From NCBI GenBank assembly GCA_030672545.1, contig DAOVGF010000091.1:1-14068 (forward strand): 14,068 bases of DNA, read 5' to 3'. Shown here in pieces: positions 4,925 to 11,924 of this stretch; position 1 is the first letter of the stretch; each line of letters begins with the position of its first letter. The DNA comes from Candidatus Aerophobota bacterium (GTDB taxonomy: Bacteria; Aerophobota; Aerophobia; Aerophobales; Aerophobaceae). Position numbers and translations under genes: made by a program. Under the pieces are notes generated by a model. That model had not been told where the DNA came from and did no database searches. It saw only the letters and a program-made list of their open reading frames with translations.

Positions 4925-6844
4925 TCATCCTTTCAGAGCAAACGATAAATGGAGTAGTCCTCCCACGCCAAAAGCTACTATTAACATTATAAGGGTGCTT
5001 TTAATAGTATCTTTTATCCCTAATTCCTTCAGAAAAACGACGAAAGTAGCCGCACAAGGAAAATATACCGCTAACATCACCACTATTGTCACCGCCTGAC
5101 CAAGATTGATAGTTCCTTTACTCAAGAGAGGAGCAATGAGTCCGGTGGCTACATCTTTTCTCAGAAAACCGATAATTAGGGGATAGATAGCCTCTTGGGG
5201 CAATCCCAGCCAGCCTCCCAGGAGAAAGCCAAGATTTCTGGAAAGAAAGTTAGTAACTCCCAGATAGTAAAAGAGATTAACCACCAATATCCCTACAAAT
5301 ACCCAGGGAATAGCATCAAGAAAAAAACTTTCCATCCGTAGTCTTGTTTTCATAAGCAAATTGGAAAATCGGGGAATCCGGTAAGGTGGAATTTCTAACA
5401 CTATTTCGGGAGTCTCCCCTGCCAGCAAGTAATTTAAAATACTGCCCAGACTGACAAAAATAACCAGTAGAATAGAATAAATCAACATCACCCATTCCAG
5501 TCCGTAAGGACCAATAATATTCAAAACCACGGCTGTTTGAGCAGTGCAAGGAATAGAAATCCCCAGCATTGTCAGCATCATAAACCGTTGCTTTTCGGTC
5601 CTGAGAATTCGGGAAGCCATCGCCCCTGGAACATTACAACCAAAAGAAAGTATCACTGGAACAATAGAATATCCGTGCAATCCAATTTTATGAAAGATGT
5701 TGTCCACCAAAACAGCCAGGCGAGGAAGATATCCTATGTCTTCCAGAAGAGTCAAAATAAGGTAAAAAATCAACACCGCCGGAAGAACAACTCCAATGGG
5801 AACAAAAATTCCAGTAGTAAGTAATCCAAATGACTCCAGATACCCTGATCCAGAAGTCCCCACCAGCATATCGTGAACGAATCCCCGGGAAAAGAATTTC
5901 TCTACTCCCAGACGAACAAATTTGTCGTAGGGACCTTCAAAAAGGGGAATCATTATTTTATCAGTAATAAATCCTGCTCCAATGACAAAAAAATTGAAAA
6001 TTCCCCAAAGCACTATAGCAGCAATGGGTAGTCCAGTAAGAGGTTTTACGGTAGCATCCCCTAATTTTTCCAAAAAAGTGGGATGACGATGGTGGACTTT
6101 CTGGACCCTGGAAATAATGGCTCCACTCTGGCCAAATCGCCACTTCAGAATCATAAGTTCAATAGATTCCTCTTTGCCCCTCTGGATTTTTCCCACAGCT
6201 TCCTCAAAAATTTCCCGAGGTATTTTACTTCTAAAATCGGAATTCCCCTCCAAACCCAGAATTACCTGCCATCGAGGAAGATTAGTTTCTTTTTGAATTC
6301 TCACGATCACTTCTTCTATCTCGGAATCAAATGTTCTTATTACCACCTTATTTTGACTTCTCTGGAGGATTTTCCCAATTATTCGGCGCAACTGCCCGAT
6401 TCCTTCCCCACTGATAGCTACACTGGTCACTACAGGAAGACCCAATTCTTTCTCCAAACGAGGAATATCTATTTCTATTCCTCGTTCCCTGGCCGCATCA
6501 ATTATGTTTAAATCAACAATCACCGGTATGGGGAGTTCTCTTAACTGGAGCGTCAAATAAAGATTTCTCTCCAAATTTGTGGCATCAACTACATTAATTA
6601 TAAGATCAGTTTTTTCTTCGGTTAAGAGATTTGCCGCCACTTCTTCAGCGCGATCGGAAGGAATAAGAGAGTAAGTCCCGGGAGCATCAATTATTCGCAC
6701 TTTCCGGCCATCAAAAATAATACTACCTTCCAGAAACTCGATGGTCGTTCCAGGATAGTTAGAAGCAATCACTTTTATTCCGGTCAGCCGGTTAAAAATA
6801 ACGCTCTTACCTACATTAGGATTTCCCATTAAAAGTATTCTCAT
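4925..6844 (-). CDS. feoB: FeoB ferrous iron transporter (GTPase-permease)
   Basis: A 639-residue inner-membrane Fe(II) importer. The N-terminal G domain has G1 GNPNVGKS (7-14), G2 NYPGTT (29-34), G3 DAPG (53-56), G4 N-I-I-D (113-116) and an SAISGEG-type G5 near 142. A helical spacer follows to about residue 260, then the polytopic Gate/core membrane region. Hallmarks are the LLEDIGYLPR and GLHGYS segments, FGCNVPGAMASR, ISIPCTAQTAV and, near the C-terminus, YFPCAATFVVFLKELG; these Cys-Pro motifs line the iron path in the family. There is no long Cys-rich C-terminal tail, so the protein is at the short end for FeoB but complete. It lies 8 bp after feoA with a GGGAAG SD, so the two are co-translated. 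Regulation is presumably by the DtxR-type protein through the promoter upstream of feoA. Confidence 0.97.
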   Translation of the reverse strand: MRILLMGNPNVGKSVIFNRLTGIKVIASNYPGTTIEFLEGSIIFDGRKVRIIDAPGTYSLIPSDRAEEVAANLLTEEKTDLIINVVDATNLERNLYLTLQLRELPIPVIVDLNIIDAARERGIEIDIPRLEKELGLPVVTSVAISGEGIGQLRRIIGKILQRSQNKVVIRTFDSEIEEVIVRIQKETNLPRWQVILGLEGNSDFRSKIPREIFEEAVGKIQRGKEESIELMILKWRFGQSGAIISRVQKVHHRHPTFLEKLGDATVKPLTGLPIAAIVLWGIFNFFVIGAGFITDKIMIPLFEGPYDKFVRLGVEKFFSRGFVHDMLVGTSGSGYLESFGLLTTGIFVPIGVVLPAVLIFYLILTLLEDIGYLPRLAVLVDNIFHKIGLHGYSIVPVILSFGCNVPGAMASRILRTEKQRFMMLTMLGISIPCTAQTAVVLNIIGPYGLEWVMLIYSILLVIFVSLGSILNYLLAGETPEIVLEIPPYRIPRFSNLLMKTRLRMESFFLDAIPWVFVGILVVNLFYYLGVTNFLSRNLGFLLGGWLGLPQEAIYPLIIGFLRKDVATGLIAPLLSKGTINLGQAVTIVVMLAVYFPCAATFVVFLKELGIKDTIKSTLIMLIVAFGVGGLLHLSFALKG

Positions 6845-6852
6845 TTACTTCC

Positions 6853-7077
6853 CTATCTCACCATTACCCGTCCGGCCATTCCTCGACCAATAGCTACTCG
6901 CGCTCCTTCCACTTCCAGAAGAAGAGGTCCCCCCATCGGCTGAGTAGTAATTTTACGCACTATTTTTCCCGGTCTTATCCCCAAAGTAGCCAGATGGTAG
7001 TGAATACCCCATCCCCCGGCAATCACCACTACTTCACCCATTTCACCGGAAGATAGTTCTAAAAGTGTTCTCATCAT
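6853..7077 (-). CDS. feoA: FeoA, small SH3-like ferrous iron transport accessory protein
   Basis: A 74-residue SH3-fold FeoA protein: an L-x-x-L-S-x-G-E-x-G-E-V strand, then LATLGIRPGKIVRK, PMGGPLLLEVEGARVAIGRGMAGRVMV. The LGI-RPG and GGPLL-EV-G-R-A-G/R motifs are typical. FeoA acts at the cytoplasmic face with FeoB and supports its GTPase-coupled iron uptake. The sequence starts with two ATGs (7077 and 7074). I took the first, though neither has a strong SD and either could be used. It is the first gene of the operon, 48 bp downstream of the end of the operator palindrome. Being small and basic, it could be mistaken for a shadow, but the match to feoA and the position in front of feoB settle it. 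Confidence 0.94.
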   Translation of the reverse strand: MMRTLLELSSGEMGEVVVIAGGWGIHYHLATLGIRPGKIVRKITTQPMGGPLLLEVEGARVAIGRGMAGRVMVR

Positions 7078-7124
7078 ATATTTTATATATTCTATTAAGG
7101 AAAAAACTTAGGTTACTCTATTTT

Positions 7125-7142
7125 AGTTAGGCTACCCTAACT
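7125..7142 (-). promoter_or_regulatory. DtxR/IdeR-type operator palindrome at the feo transcription start
   Basis: AGTTAGG-CTAC-CCTAACT: two perfect 7-base inverted arms around a 4-base centre. Aligned with the IdeR/DtxR iron box TTAGGTTAGGCTAACCTAA, the 19 bases from 7122 to 7140 match at 16 positions by hand count. A further half-site TTAGGTTA lies at 7108-7115, 19 bp away, which could bind a second dimer. It sits immediately downstream of the -10 box, so a bound repressor would block initiation. The DtxR-type gene at 4514-4894 is the obvious ligand. Binding is inferred. Confidence 0.82.
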
Positions 7143-7323
7143 TTTTTGATTATAGTATAAACAAAAACCGTGTCAACACCTCGCACTTGCCTGCCCGCTC
7201 GTGCACTCAAATCTTATAATTCCTTCTATATTCTTCCTTATGGTGACCGGATGATTCGATTGATGGTCTGACTCCCTTTACTTCCCCACAGAACTTCTTC
7301 ATGTCCAGGACAGAAACACACTG
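7143..7323. other. Intergenic stretch between the feo promoter and the transporter locus
   Basis: The feo -35/-10 elements occupy 7149-7176. Beyond them I see only a plus-strand TATAAT at 7215-7220 without a good -35 at normal spacing, and a small palindrome TGTCC-A-GGACA at 7302-7312 just before the transporter ORF. There is no recognisable signal-peptide coding sequence in any plus frame, although a substrate-binding protein would be expected to begin in or near here. Confidence 0.5.
7149..7176 (-). promoter_or_regulatory. Sigma-70 type promoter for feoA
   Basis: On the minus strand TTGACA (7176 down to 7171) and TATAAT (7154 down to 7149) are both perfect consensus hexamers, separated by 16 bp. 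The expected transcription start falls about 7 bases on, near 7142, exactly where the DtxR-type palindrome begins. This is the best-supported regulatory feature in the window. It leaves a roughly 65-base 5' leader before feoA, rich in A and T. Confidence 0.88.
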
Positions 7324-8478
7324 ATGAGTCTTGTTATCCCTTCGAAATGGTTACCAGACAACAATCTCCAATACTTCTTAATCCTCAAGAACTTGACATT
7401 TTATTTTGTTCAAGCATACGTGATCTTCCAGTGGCAATACTCTTTCGCTGGATGGATACAGCCTCTGGAGAAATTCCTTAATGACCCCACTCTGACCTCA
7501 CCCGATTACCGCTTCGAAGATTTCTATCCGGGACTGGTTGCCTCTCACAGTTGGAGCGGGCAGCTTGGTAGTCCTGCGGGCGGAGGCCATTTGTGGGGAA
7601 TTCCCATTCAATGGGAAGTGCATATACTGGCCTACAACCGGGACTTGTTGGACAAAGCAGGAGTAGCTGTCCCCCAGACCCTCATGGAAGAATTCGCGGC
7701 TTTACCCAAGTTGACCGGGGAATTTGACGGAAAGAAAACATATGGACTCTGTGCTATGTTGGAAAGAAGCTGGGCCACTCTGGATAACTCCTTTTGGCCG
7801 CCTTACGCCAGTTGGGGCTGTACCGACTTCAATCGAGATATGAAATGCGTAATTGACAGCCCAAGGTCGGTGGAATTCTGCACCAAGTGGGTAGAGGCCA
7901 TCCGTGAGTATGGACCACCCGGTACCCTGGCTATGAGCTGGTACGAACAATTGGAGGCTTTTTGTTCGGGAAACTACGCCTTCTACAGCTTCCCCGATTC
8001 CATCCGCGCTATTATCACGGACCCGGAAAAATCCAATGTTGCGGACAACCTGGGTTATGCCCTGGTACCTCAAGGACCATCATACCAGCGAAAATCCCAT
8101 GTCTGGAGCTGGGGTCTATCAATGAATAAAGAAACCAAAGTACCCGGCCCGGCCTGGCTGTTCATACAGTGGAGTACCCTGGAAGACGTACTGGTCAAGG
8201 CTGCCTTGTTAGGAAACGTTGATCCACCCAGGCAATCAGTATGGCTGAATCCCCAGGTAGTCGAGGCAACCCAAGAATACGGTGGCAGAGATGTTATTCA
8301 GCAAACCATGGAGAAATACGCTCAGATTCGATTCACTCCTAATCCCGTAGCTCCGGCCATGGGAGATAGATTTGTTCAGGCTCTCCAAGAGATATACCAT
8401 GGAGAAGATGCTCAAAAGGCCCTTAGTCAGGCGGCCAGAGATATCGACCAGATCCTCAAAGAAACCGTATCTCGCTAA
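7324..8478 (+). CDS. Carbohydrate ABC transporter substrate-binding protein, N-terminally truncated or degraded
   Basis: A 384-codon ORF whose main part is a family-1 (sugar) extracellular solute-binding protein. From about residue 40 it follows the family: FAGWIQPLEKFLND, then GHLWGIPIQWEVHILAYNRDLLDKAGV, REYGPPGTLAMSWYEQLEAFCSGNYAFY, DNLGYALVPQGP, WSWGLSMNKETK and GNVDPPRQSVW. It ends with the usual helical tail. The first 40 residues do not look like the family: no signal peptide or lipobox, and the roughly 60-80 residues of lobe 1 that should precede AYVIFQWQYSFAGW are missing. The frame is open upstream only to 7264, with no ATG, GTG or TTG, and the ATG at 7324 lacks a close SD. Either the gene is a 5'-deleted remnant or an assembly or deletion event removed the start. 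The remaining 340 codons have no stop or frameshift, so the loss is recent. As it stands, export is not expected. Confidence 0.72.
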   Translation: MSLVIPSKWLPDNNLQYFLILKNLTFYFVQAYVIFQWQYSFAGWIQPLEKFLNDPTLTSPDYRFEDFYPGLVASHSWSGQLGSPAGGGHLWGIPIQWEVHILAYNRDLLDKAGVAVPQTLMEEFAALPKLTGEFDGKKTYGLCAMLERSWATLDNSFWPPYASWGCTDFNRDMKCVIDSPRSVEFCTKWVEAIREYGPPGTLAMSWYEQLEAFCSGNYAFYSFPDSIRAIITDPEKSNVADNLGYALVPQGPSYQRKSHVWSWGLSMNKETKVPGPAWLFIQWSTLEDVLVKAALLGNVDPPRQSVWLNPQVVEATQEYGGRDVIQQTMEKYAQIRFTPNPVAPAMGDRFVQALQEIYHGEDAQKALSQAARDIDQILKETVSR

Positions 8479-8502
8479 GAATTAGACTCATAGGCAACAA
8501 GA

Positions 8503-8533
8503 GGGGCAGGTGGAAAGCTGATTCACCTGCCCC
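8503..8533 (+). promoter_or_regulatory. Intercistronic stem-loop after the substrate-binding protein gene
   Basis: GGGGCAGGTG (8503-8512) and CACCTGCCCC (8524-8533) form a perfect 10-bp GC-rich stem with an 11-nt loop, 24 bases after the stop. No U-run follows, so it is not a classical terminator. In many sugar ABC operons a stable hairpin here protects the binding-protein message and lowers permease expression; that role fits but is inferred. Confidence 0.75.
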
Positions 8534-8655
8534 AGGTAACTTGCTTGATCAAGTAGTAGCCAGTATTCAAACCAGACTCAGCCAGGGAATAACCCACGGG
8601 TAGCAATCTGAATGGTAGGAAGGGAACTCCCTACGGAAAGGAAAAACCAGGTCAT
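8534..8655 (+). other. Leader before the first permease gene
   Basis: Contains the palindrome CTTGATCAAG (8544-8553) and a weaker AGGG-AACT-CCCT hairpin at about 8621-8632. A weak AGG lies 4 bases before the permease ATG. No ORF of note and no convincing promoter seen. Confidence 0.4.
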
Positions 8656-9507
8656 ATGAAAAAATTGATTTTTCTTCCCGCATTACTCTTGCTATTGGGA
8701 ATAGTCGTCTACCCATGGCTGACAGGAATATATCAAAGCTTCACCAACTTCCACCTGGCTCATTCCACCTACCGTTTCACCGGCCTTCAAAACTACATAC
8801 GTTTTTTCTCATCCGCCCAAGGTCTGCAGATGATAAGAGTTACATTCTTGTACACCTTCCTGGTGATTGTAATAGAACTACCGCTCGGGATTGGAGTGGC
8901 TTTACTTCTGAATAAAAAGATCTTCGGCATCAATATTTTGAGGACTCTCCTGGTAATACCACTGGTAATGCCACCGGTGGTCTCCGGGCTAATGTGGAAG
9001 ATGATGATGCGGCCTGGCAGTGGAGTGTTCAATTACCTCCTCGGTCTGACAGGATTACCTAACTTCCCCTGGCTTACCGGTAAACATAGCGCTCTTTTCT
9101 CAATAGCCTTAATCGATACCTGGATATATACCCCCTTCGTTGTACTCATCACCTTAGCCGGACTTCAATCTGTACCAAGCCAGGTTTTGGATTCTGCCGC
9201 CGTTGACGGTGCATCCAAGCTAAAGGTATTTCTTCACGTTACCTTACCTCTGGTAACCCCCCACCTCATCATTGCTACTATTTTCAGGAGCATAGACTCA
9301 ATGAGAATGTTTGATCTCATCTATTCAACCACCAGAGGAGGTCCCGGTGTATGCACAATGAATATCCATATGGGAAGCTATCTTTTTGGAATAAAGCAGC
9401 TTAATATGAGCTACGCCTTGGCGTCTTTAACCATATTGTGGGTCTTCGTTTACGCGCTGATCTTCTCCTTTTTCAGTTTGCTGAGAAGATCTCAACAAAG
9501 GCTGTAG
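8656..9507 (+). CDS. MalF-like ABC sugar transporter permease
   Basis: A 283-residue inner-membrane permease of the binding-protein-dependent MalF/UgpA type. About six hydrophobic segments are visible, near residues 4-24, 63-86, 95-115, 143-165, 198-218 and 254-277. The cytoplasmic EAA loop is DSAAVDGASKLKVFLHVTLPL, from residue 179: it begins with Asp where the family usually has Glu, but D-G-A and the closing L-P are kept. It also carries TFLYTFLVIV before the second helix and FRSIDSMRMFDLIY-TRGGPG, typical of sugar permeases. It starts at ATG 8656 after a weak AGG, 177 bp behind the binding-protein gene and 26 bp ahead of the aminotransferase start. The substrate is probably a sugar or sugar derivative, but its identity cannot be read from the permease. 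Confidence 0.93.
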   Translation: MKKLIFLPALLLLLGIVVYPWLTGIYQSFTNFHLAHSTYRFTGLQNYIRFFSSAQGLQMIRVTFLYTFLVIVIELPLGIGVALLLNKKIFGINILRTLLVIPLVMPPVVSGLMWKMMMRPGSGVFNYLLGLTGLPNFPWLTGKHSALFSIALIDTWIYTPFVVLITLAGLQSVPSQVLDSAAVDGASKLKVFLHVTLPLVTPHLIIATIFRSIDSMRMFDLIYSTTRGGPGVCTMNIHMGSYLFGIKQLNMSYALASLTILWVFVYALIFSFFSLLRRSQQRL

Positions 9508-9522
9508 ACAACAAAGCATATT

Positions 9523-9528
9523 GGGAGG
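9523..9528 (+). promoter_or_regulatory. SD site that fixes the aminotransferase start
   Basis: GGGAGG lies 5 bases before ATG 9534. The longer reading that begins at 9438 overlaps the permease by 70 bp and adds 32 residues unlike the family, so this SD supports the later start. Confidence 0.85.
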
Positions 9529-9533
9529 ATTCC

Positions 9534-10814
9534 ATGAGTCAAAGAGTCAGAAAATCCTGGGAGATTTACACCGAAGCCCTAAGGGTCATTCCCGGTGGTT
9601 CCCAGATGTACAACAAGCGGCCGTCAACCTATGCCCCTGCCAAGTACCCGATCTTCGCCAAGAGTGCCTCTGGGGCTCATTTCACAGATGTAGATAATAA
9701 CGATTACATTGACTACCTTTTGGCCTACGGGGCCATACTGCTGGGTTATAATTACCCGGCAGTAACCGCGGCCGTGAAACATCAAATAGATTACGGAACT
9801 ATCTTTAGTGTAAACCATGAGTTGGAAGTTACCCTGGCCCAGGAGCTTATCCAAATTATTCCTGGTGCCGAGATGGTCCGATACTTTCTCTCGGGTTCGG
9901 AAGCAACAACAGCAGCTATTAAGATTGCCCGGGCTTATACCGGCAAATACAAGGTTATCCGCTGGGGATATCATGGGTGGCATGATTGGTGTACCACTGG
10001 ACAGTTCGGTCCTCCAAGAGCTTTTTTAAAATACTTAGAGACCATAAACTGCTCTGATCGATGCCTGCGGGGAGTTCCTCCGGCAGTAGGACAATACACC
10101 CTGGAACTTAAATATAATGATCTCAACTTTTTCGAAGATCTGCTCAGGAAAGAGAGGGGTAAGGTAGCCGGCATCATTATGGAACTCTTCTACTACGAGA
10201 AGCCAAAAACAGGATTCCTGGAAGACGCTATCAAGCTTGCTCATCAGTATGAAGCCTTATTCATCCTTGATGAAGTCAAGACCGGAGGAAGAGTTTCCCG
10301 GGGAGGAGCCCAGGAATATTTCCGGATCACTCCCGATCTTTCTGTCTTTAGCAAAGGTATGGCCAATGGGTATCCTTTTTCCGTAGTTCTGGGAAAGAAA
10401 AAATTCATGCAAATTAACGATGAGCTCTGGTATGCCGGAACTAATAGTGGTAACTTAATGGGTATTTCCGCAGCTTTAGCCACTCTGCGTGAGTTGAGAA
10501 ACAAAAATGTAGTTCCGCATATCTGGAATCTGGGAAGAAAGCTCATGAAAGGACTGGATGAGATGGTTAATGATTTGGGTATCGAAGGTAAAACGGTTGG
10601 TTATCCTCCTATGCCCTCGTTCCACTTTTTAGTAGATGACGAAGAGACCAACAAAAAAATGGTTGATATTTTTCTCAGTGAATGCATAAACAAAGGAGTA
10701 TTTTATCCCAAAGACCATGTTTGGTTCATTTCCTACTCTCACACCGAGGAAGACATTGACCAGACGTTGGAAATCTCACGCCGGGCCCTGAAAAAAGTCA
10801 AAGAGAAAGTGTAA
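9534..10814 (+). CDS. PLP-dependent class-III aminotransferase, HemL (glutamate-1-semialdehyde aminomutase)-like
   Basis: A 426-residue fold-type I PLP enzyme of the class-III, HemL-like group. Motifs: the N-terminal IPGG segment, LLGYNYPAV, FLSGSEATTAAIKIARAYTG, the YHGWHDW segment, LDEVKTGGRVSRGG with the PLP-ring Asp at D246, and FSKGMANGYP with the Schiff-base Lys at K274. The Asp-to-Lys spacing of 28 equals that of E. coli HemL. I doubt it makes heme precursor: it is embedded between two permease genes of a sugar importer, and the region between GWHDW and LDEV is not the HemL pattern. HemL-like relatives act on keto or amino sugars and small keto acids, so transamination of the imported compound is likely, with the substrate unknown. 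SD GGGAGG sits 5 bases upstream, and it ends 14 bp before the next permease, so co-translation is likely. Confidence 0.87.
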   Translation: MSQRVRKSWEIYTEALRVIPGGSQMYNKRPSTYAPAKYPIFAKSASGAHFTDVDNNDYIDYLLAYGAILLGYNYPAVTAAVKHQIDYGTIFSVNHELEVTLAQELIQIIPGAEMVRYFLSGSEATTAAIKIARAYTGKYKVIRWGYHGWHDWCTTGQFGPPRAFLKYLETINCSDRCLRGVPPAVGQYTLELKYNDLNFFEDLLRKERGKVAGIIMELFYYEKPKTGFLEDAIKLAHQYEALFILDEVKTGGRVSRGGAQEYFRITPDLSVFSKGMANGYPFSVVLGKKKFMQINDELWYAGTNSGNLMGISAALATLRELRNKNVVPHIWNLGRKLMKGLDEMVNDLGIEGKTVGYPPMPSFHFLVDDEETNKKMVDIFLSECINKGVFYPKDHVWFISYSHTEEDIDQTLEISRRALKKVKEKV

Positions 10815-10828
10815 AATCAGGAGAAAAC

Positions 10829-11686
10829 ATGCATTCCAAAGGACATACGCTGGCCAAAGTAGGCATCGGAGTTGCCTTAGTGGCATTCTTTGCCTGGGTT
10901 CTCTTTCCACTCTTCTGGATCTTTCTTTTCTCCATAAAATCAACGGCGGATATCGTTAGTTATCCTCCAAAGTTCATCTTCAGCCCCACGCTCAAGAGCT
11001 ATACAGCCATCTTACTGGGCAAAACCACCGGGCTTTTTTCCGTCGCTCCCGATTTTCCTCACTGGTTCAAGAATAGTTTAATCCTGAGTGGGGGTGCTTT
11101 GGGGCTTACCTGTCTTCTGGGAATATTTGCCGCCTACGCCCTGGCCAAGTACAAGATTCCAGGGCGAGAAAACATAAGCTTTACCTTTGCCACCATCTGT
11201 TTTTTGCCCATCTTGGCCGTAATGCTGCCCTTGTTTTCCATCTATCATAAACTCAAGCTATTTGACACCTACTTAGGCCTAATACTCGCCTACCAACTGA
11301 TAACCTTGCCCCTTTTTGTTCTTCTGCTGAGAGGTTATATTATGGAGGTACCCCAGAGTTTCATTGAGGCCGCCCATTTGGACGGAGCAACCGAGTGGCA
11401 GGTAATCAGTAAGGTTGTGCTGCCCATAATTCTGCCCGGATTAATGGCGGCAGGTCTCCTCTCGTTTATATATGCCTGGAACAATTTTGCCTTAGCCTTG
11501 GTTTTGGCCGGGGGAAGCACAGAACCAGTTCCTCTGGGAATGCTTTCTTACATTGGCTTTACCGAGATACAGAGAGGGCAGATGTCAGCGGCCATCATAC
11601 TCTGCGTGGTCCCGGCGATAGTCTTCGCTGCCTTTTCTCAGAAGTACATCGTGCGAGGATTTAGTTTGGGCCTCCTTAAAGGCTAA
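10829..11686 (+). CDS. MalG-like ABC sugar transporter permease
   Basis: A 285-residue permease of the MalG/LacG/UgpE type, partner of the gene at 8656. An N-terminal helix (about residues 8-36, FFAWVLFPLFWIFLFSIK) is followed by a periplasmic loop with YPPKFIFSPTLKSY, typical of the family, then five further membrane segments. The EAA loop is EAAHLDGATEWQVISKVVLPI, from residue 180, with the canonical Glu, D-G-A and L-P. A YAWNNFALALVL segment near the last helices is also typical. AGGAG lies 5 bases before the ATG at 10829. It is the last gene of the operon. No ATP-binding subunit follows, so the importer would need an ATPase encoded elsewhere, as in systems served by a shared MsmK-type ATPase. 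Confidence 0.94.
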   Translation: MHSKGHTLAKVGIGVALVAFFAWVLFPLFWIFLFSIKSTADIVSYPPKFIFSPTLKSYTAILLGKTTGLFSVAPDFPHWFKNSLILSGGALGLTCLLGIFAAYALAKYKIPGRENISFTFATICFLPILAVMLPLFSIYHKLKLFDTYLGLILAYQLITLPLFVLLLRGYIMEVPQSFIEAAHLDGATEWQVISKVVLPIILPGLMAAGLLSFIYAWNNFALALVLAGGSTEPVPLGMLSYIGFTEIQRGQMSAAIILCVVPAIVFAAFSQKYIVRGFSLGLLKG

Positions 11687-11924
11687 CCAATAGAATATTT
11701 ATAGAAGTAGCTGTTACCTTCCTATCTGGAAGCAGGACAGAGATACAAAAGTGTTTAGACCAGTCCCTTCCCGGTGGTGGTCATAGTAAGTTTGCCGTGC
11801 TTGACTCACTATTGATTATAGTAATGACACAGCCTTTGGCAATTCCAATCCCTGGAACCTTCTTGACTTACCGGAAAAATCCTATAGCATTAATTATTGG
11901 AGGGAGGCAGAGACAAGACCAACC
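11687..11924. other. Intergenic stretch before the TPR/transglutaminase gene
   Basis: Holds small inverted repeats (CTTCC-TATCT-GGAAG at about 11718, ACTAT-TGATT-ATAGT at about 11809) and the outer pair TTGCC (about 11791) and GGCAA (about 11837), which together suggest a modest structured RNA or an inefficient stop for the transporter operon. No U-run terminator. CCTTTGGCA occurs here as in two other intergenic regions. No gene seen. Confidence 0.4.
11863..11890 (+). promoter_or_regulatory. Possible promoter for the TPR/transglutaminase gene
   Basis: TTGACT (11863-11868) and TAGCAT (11885-11890) with 16-bp spacing. The -35 matches 5 of 6 and the -10 only 4 of 6. Position, 35 bp before the ATG, is reasonable, but the call is weak. 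Confidence 0.3.

Noticed and set aside
7215..7220. Plus-strand TATAAT as promoter for the transporter locus
   Set aside because: Perfect -10 but the best -35-like hexamer (TTGCCT at 7187) is 22 bp away, too far for a normal sigma-70 promoter.
8503..8533. Rho-independent terminator after the binding-protein gene
   Set aside because: The stem is strong but the following bases (AGGTAACTTG) are not a U-run.
9438..9533. Upstream extension of the aminotransferase to an ATG at 9438
   Set aside because: It overlaps the permease by 70 bp, adds 32 residues that match no part of the family and lacks an SD, while ATG 9534 has GGGAGG 5 bases upstream.
9534..10814. Annotating the aminotransferase as HemL (heme pathway)
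   Set aside because: The PLP motifs and spacing fit the HemL fold, but the sugar-importer context and the divergent middle region argue against glutamate-1-semialdehyde as substrate.
11272..11283. Palindrome TTAGGCCTAA inside the MalG-like gene as a DtxR operator
   Set aside because: It lies well inside a coding region, lacks the wider box and promoter context, and is only a short palindrome.
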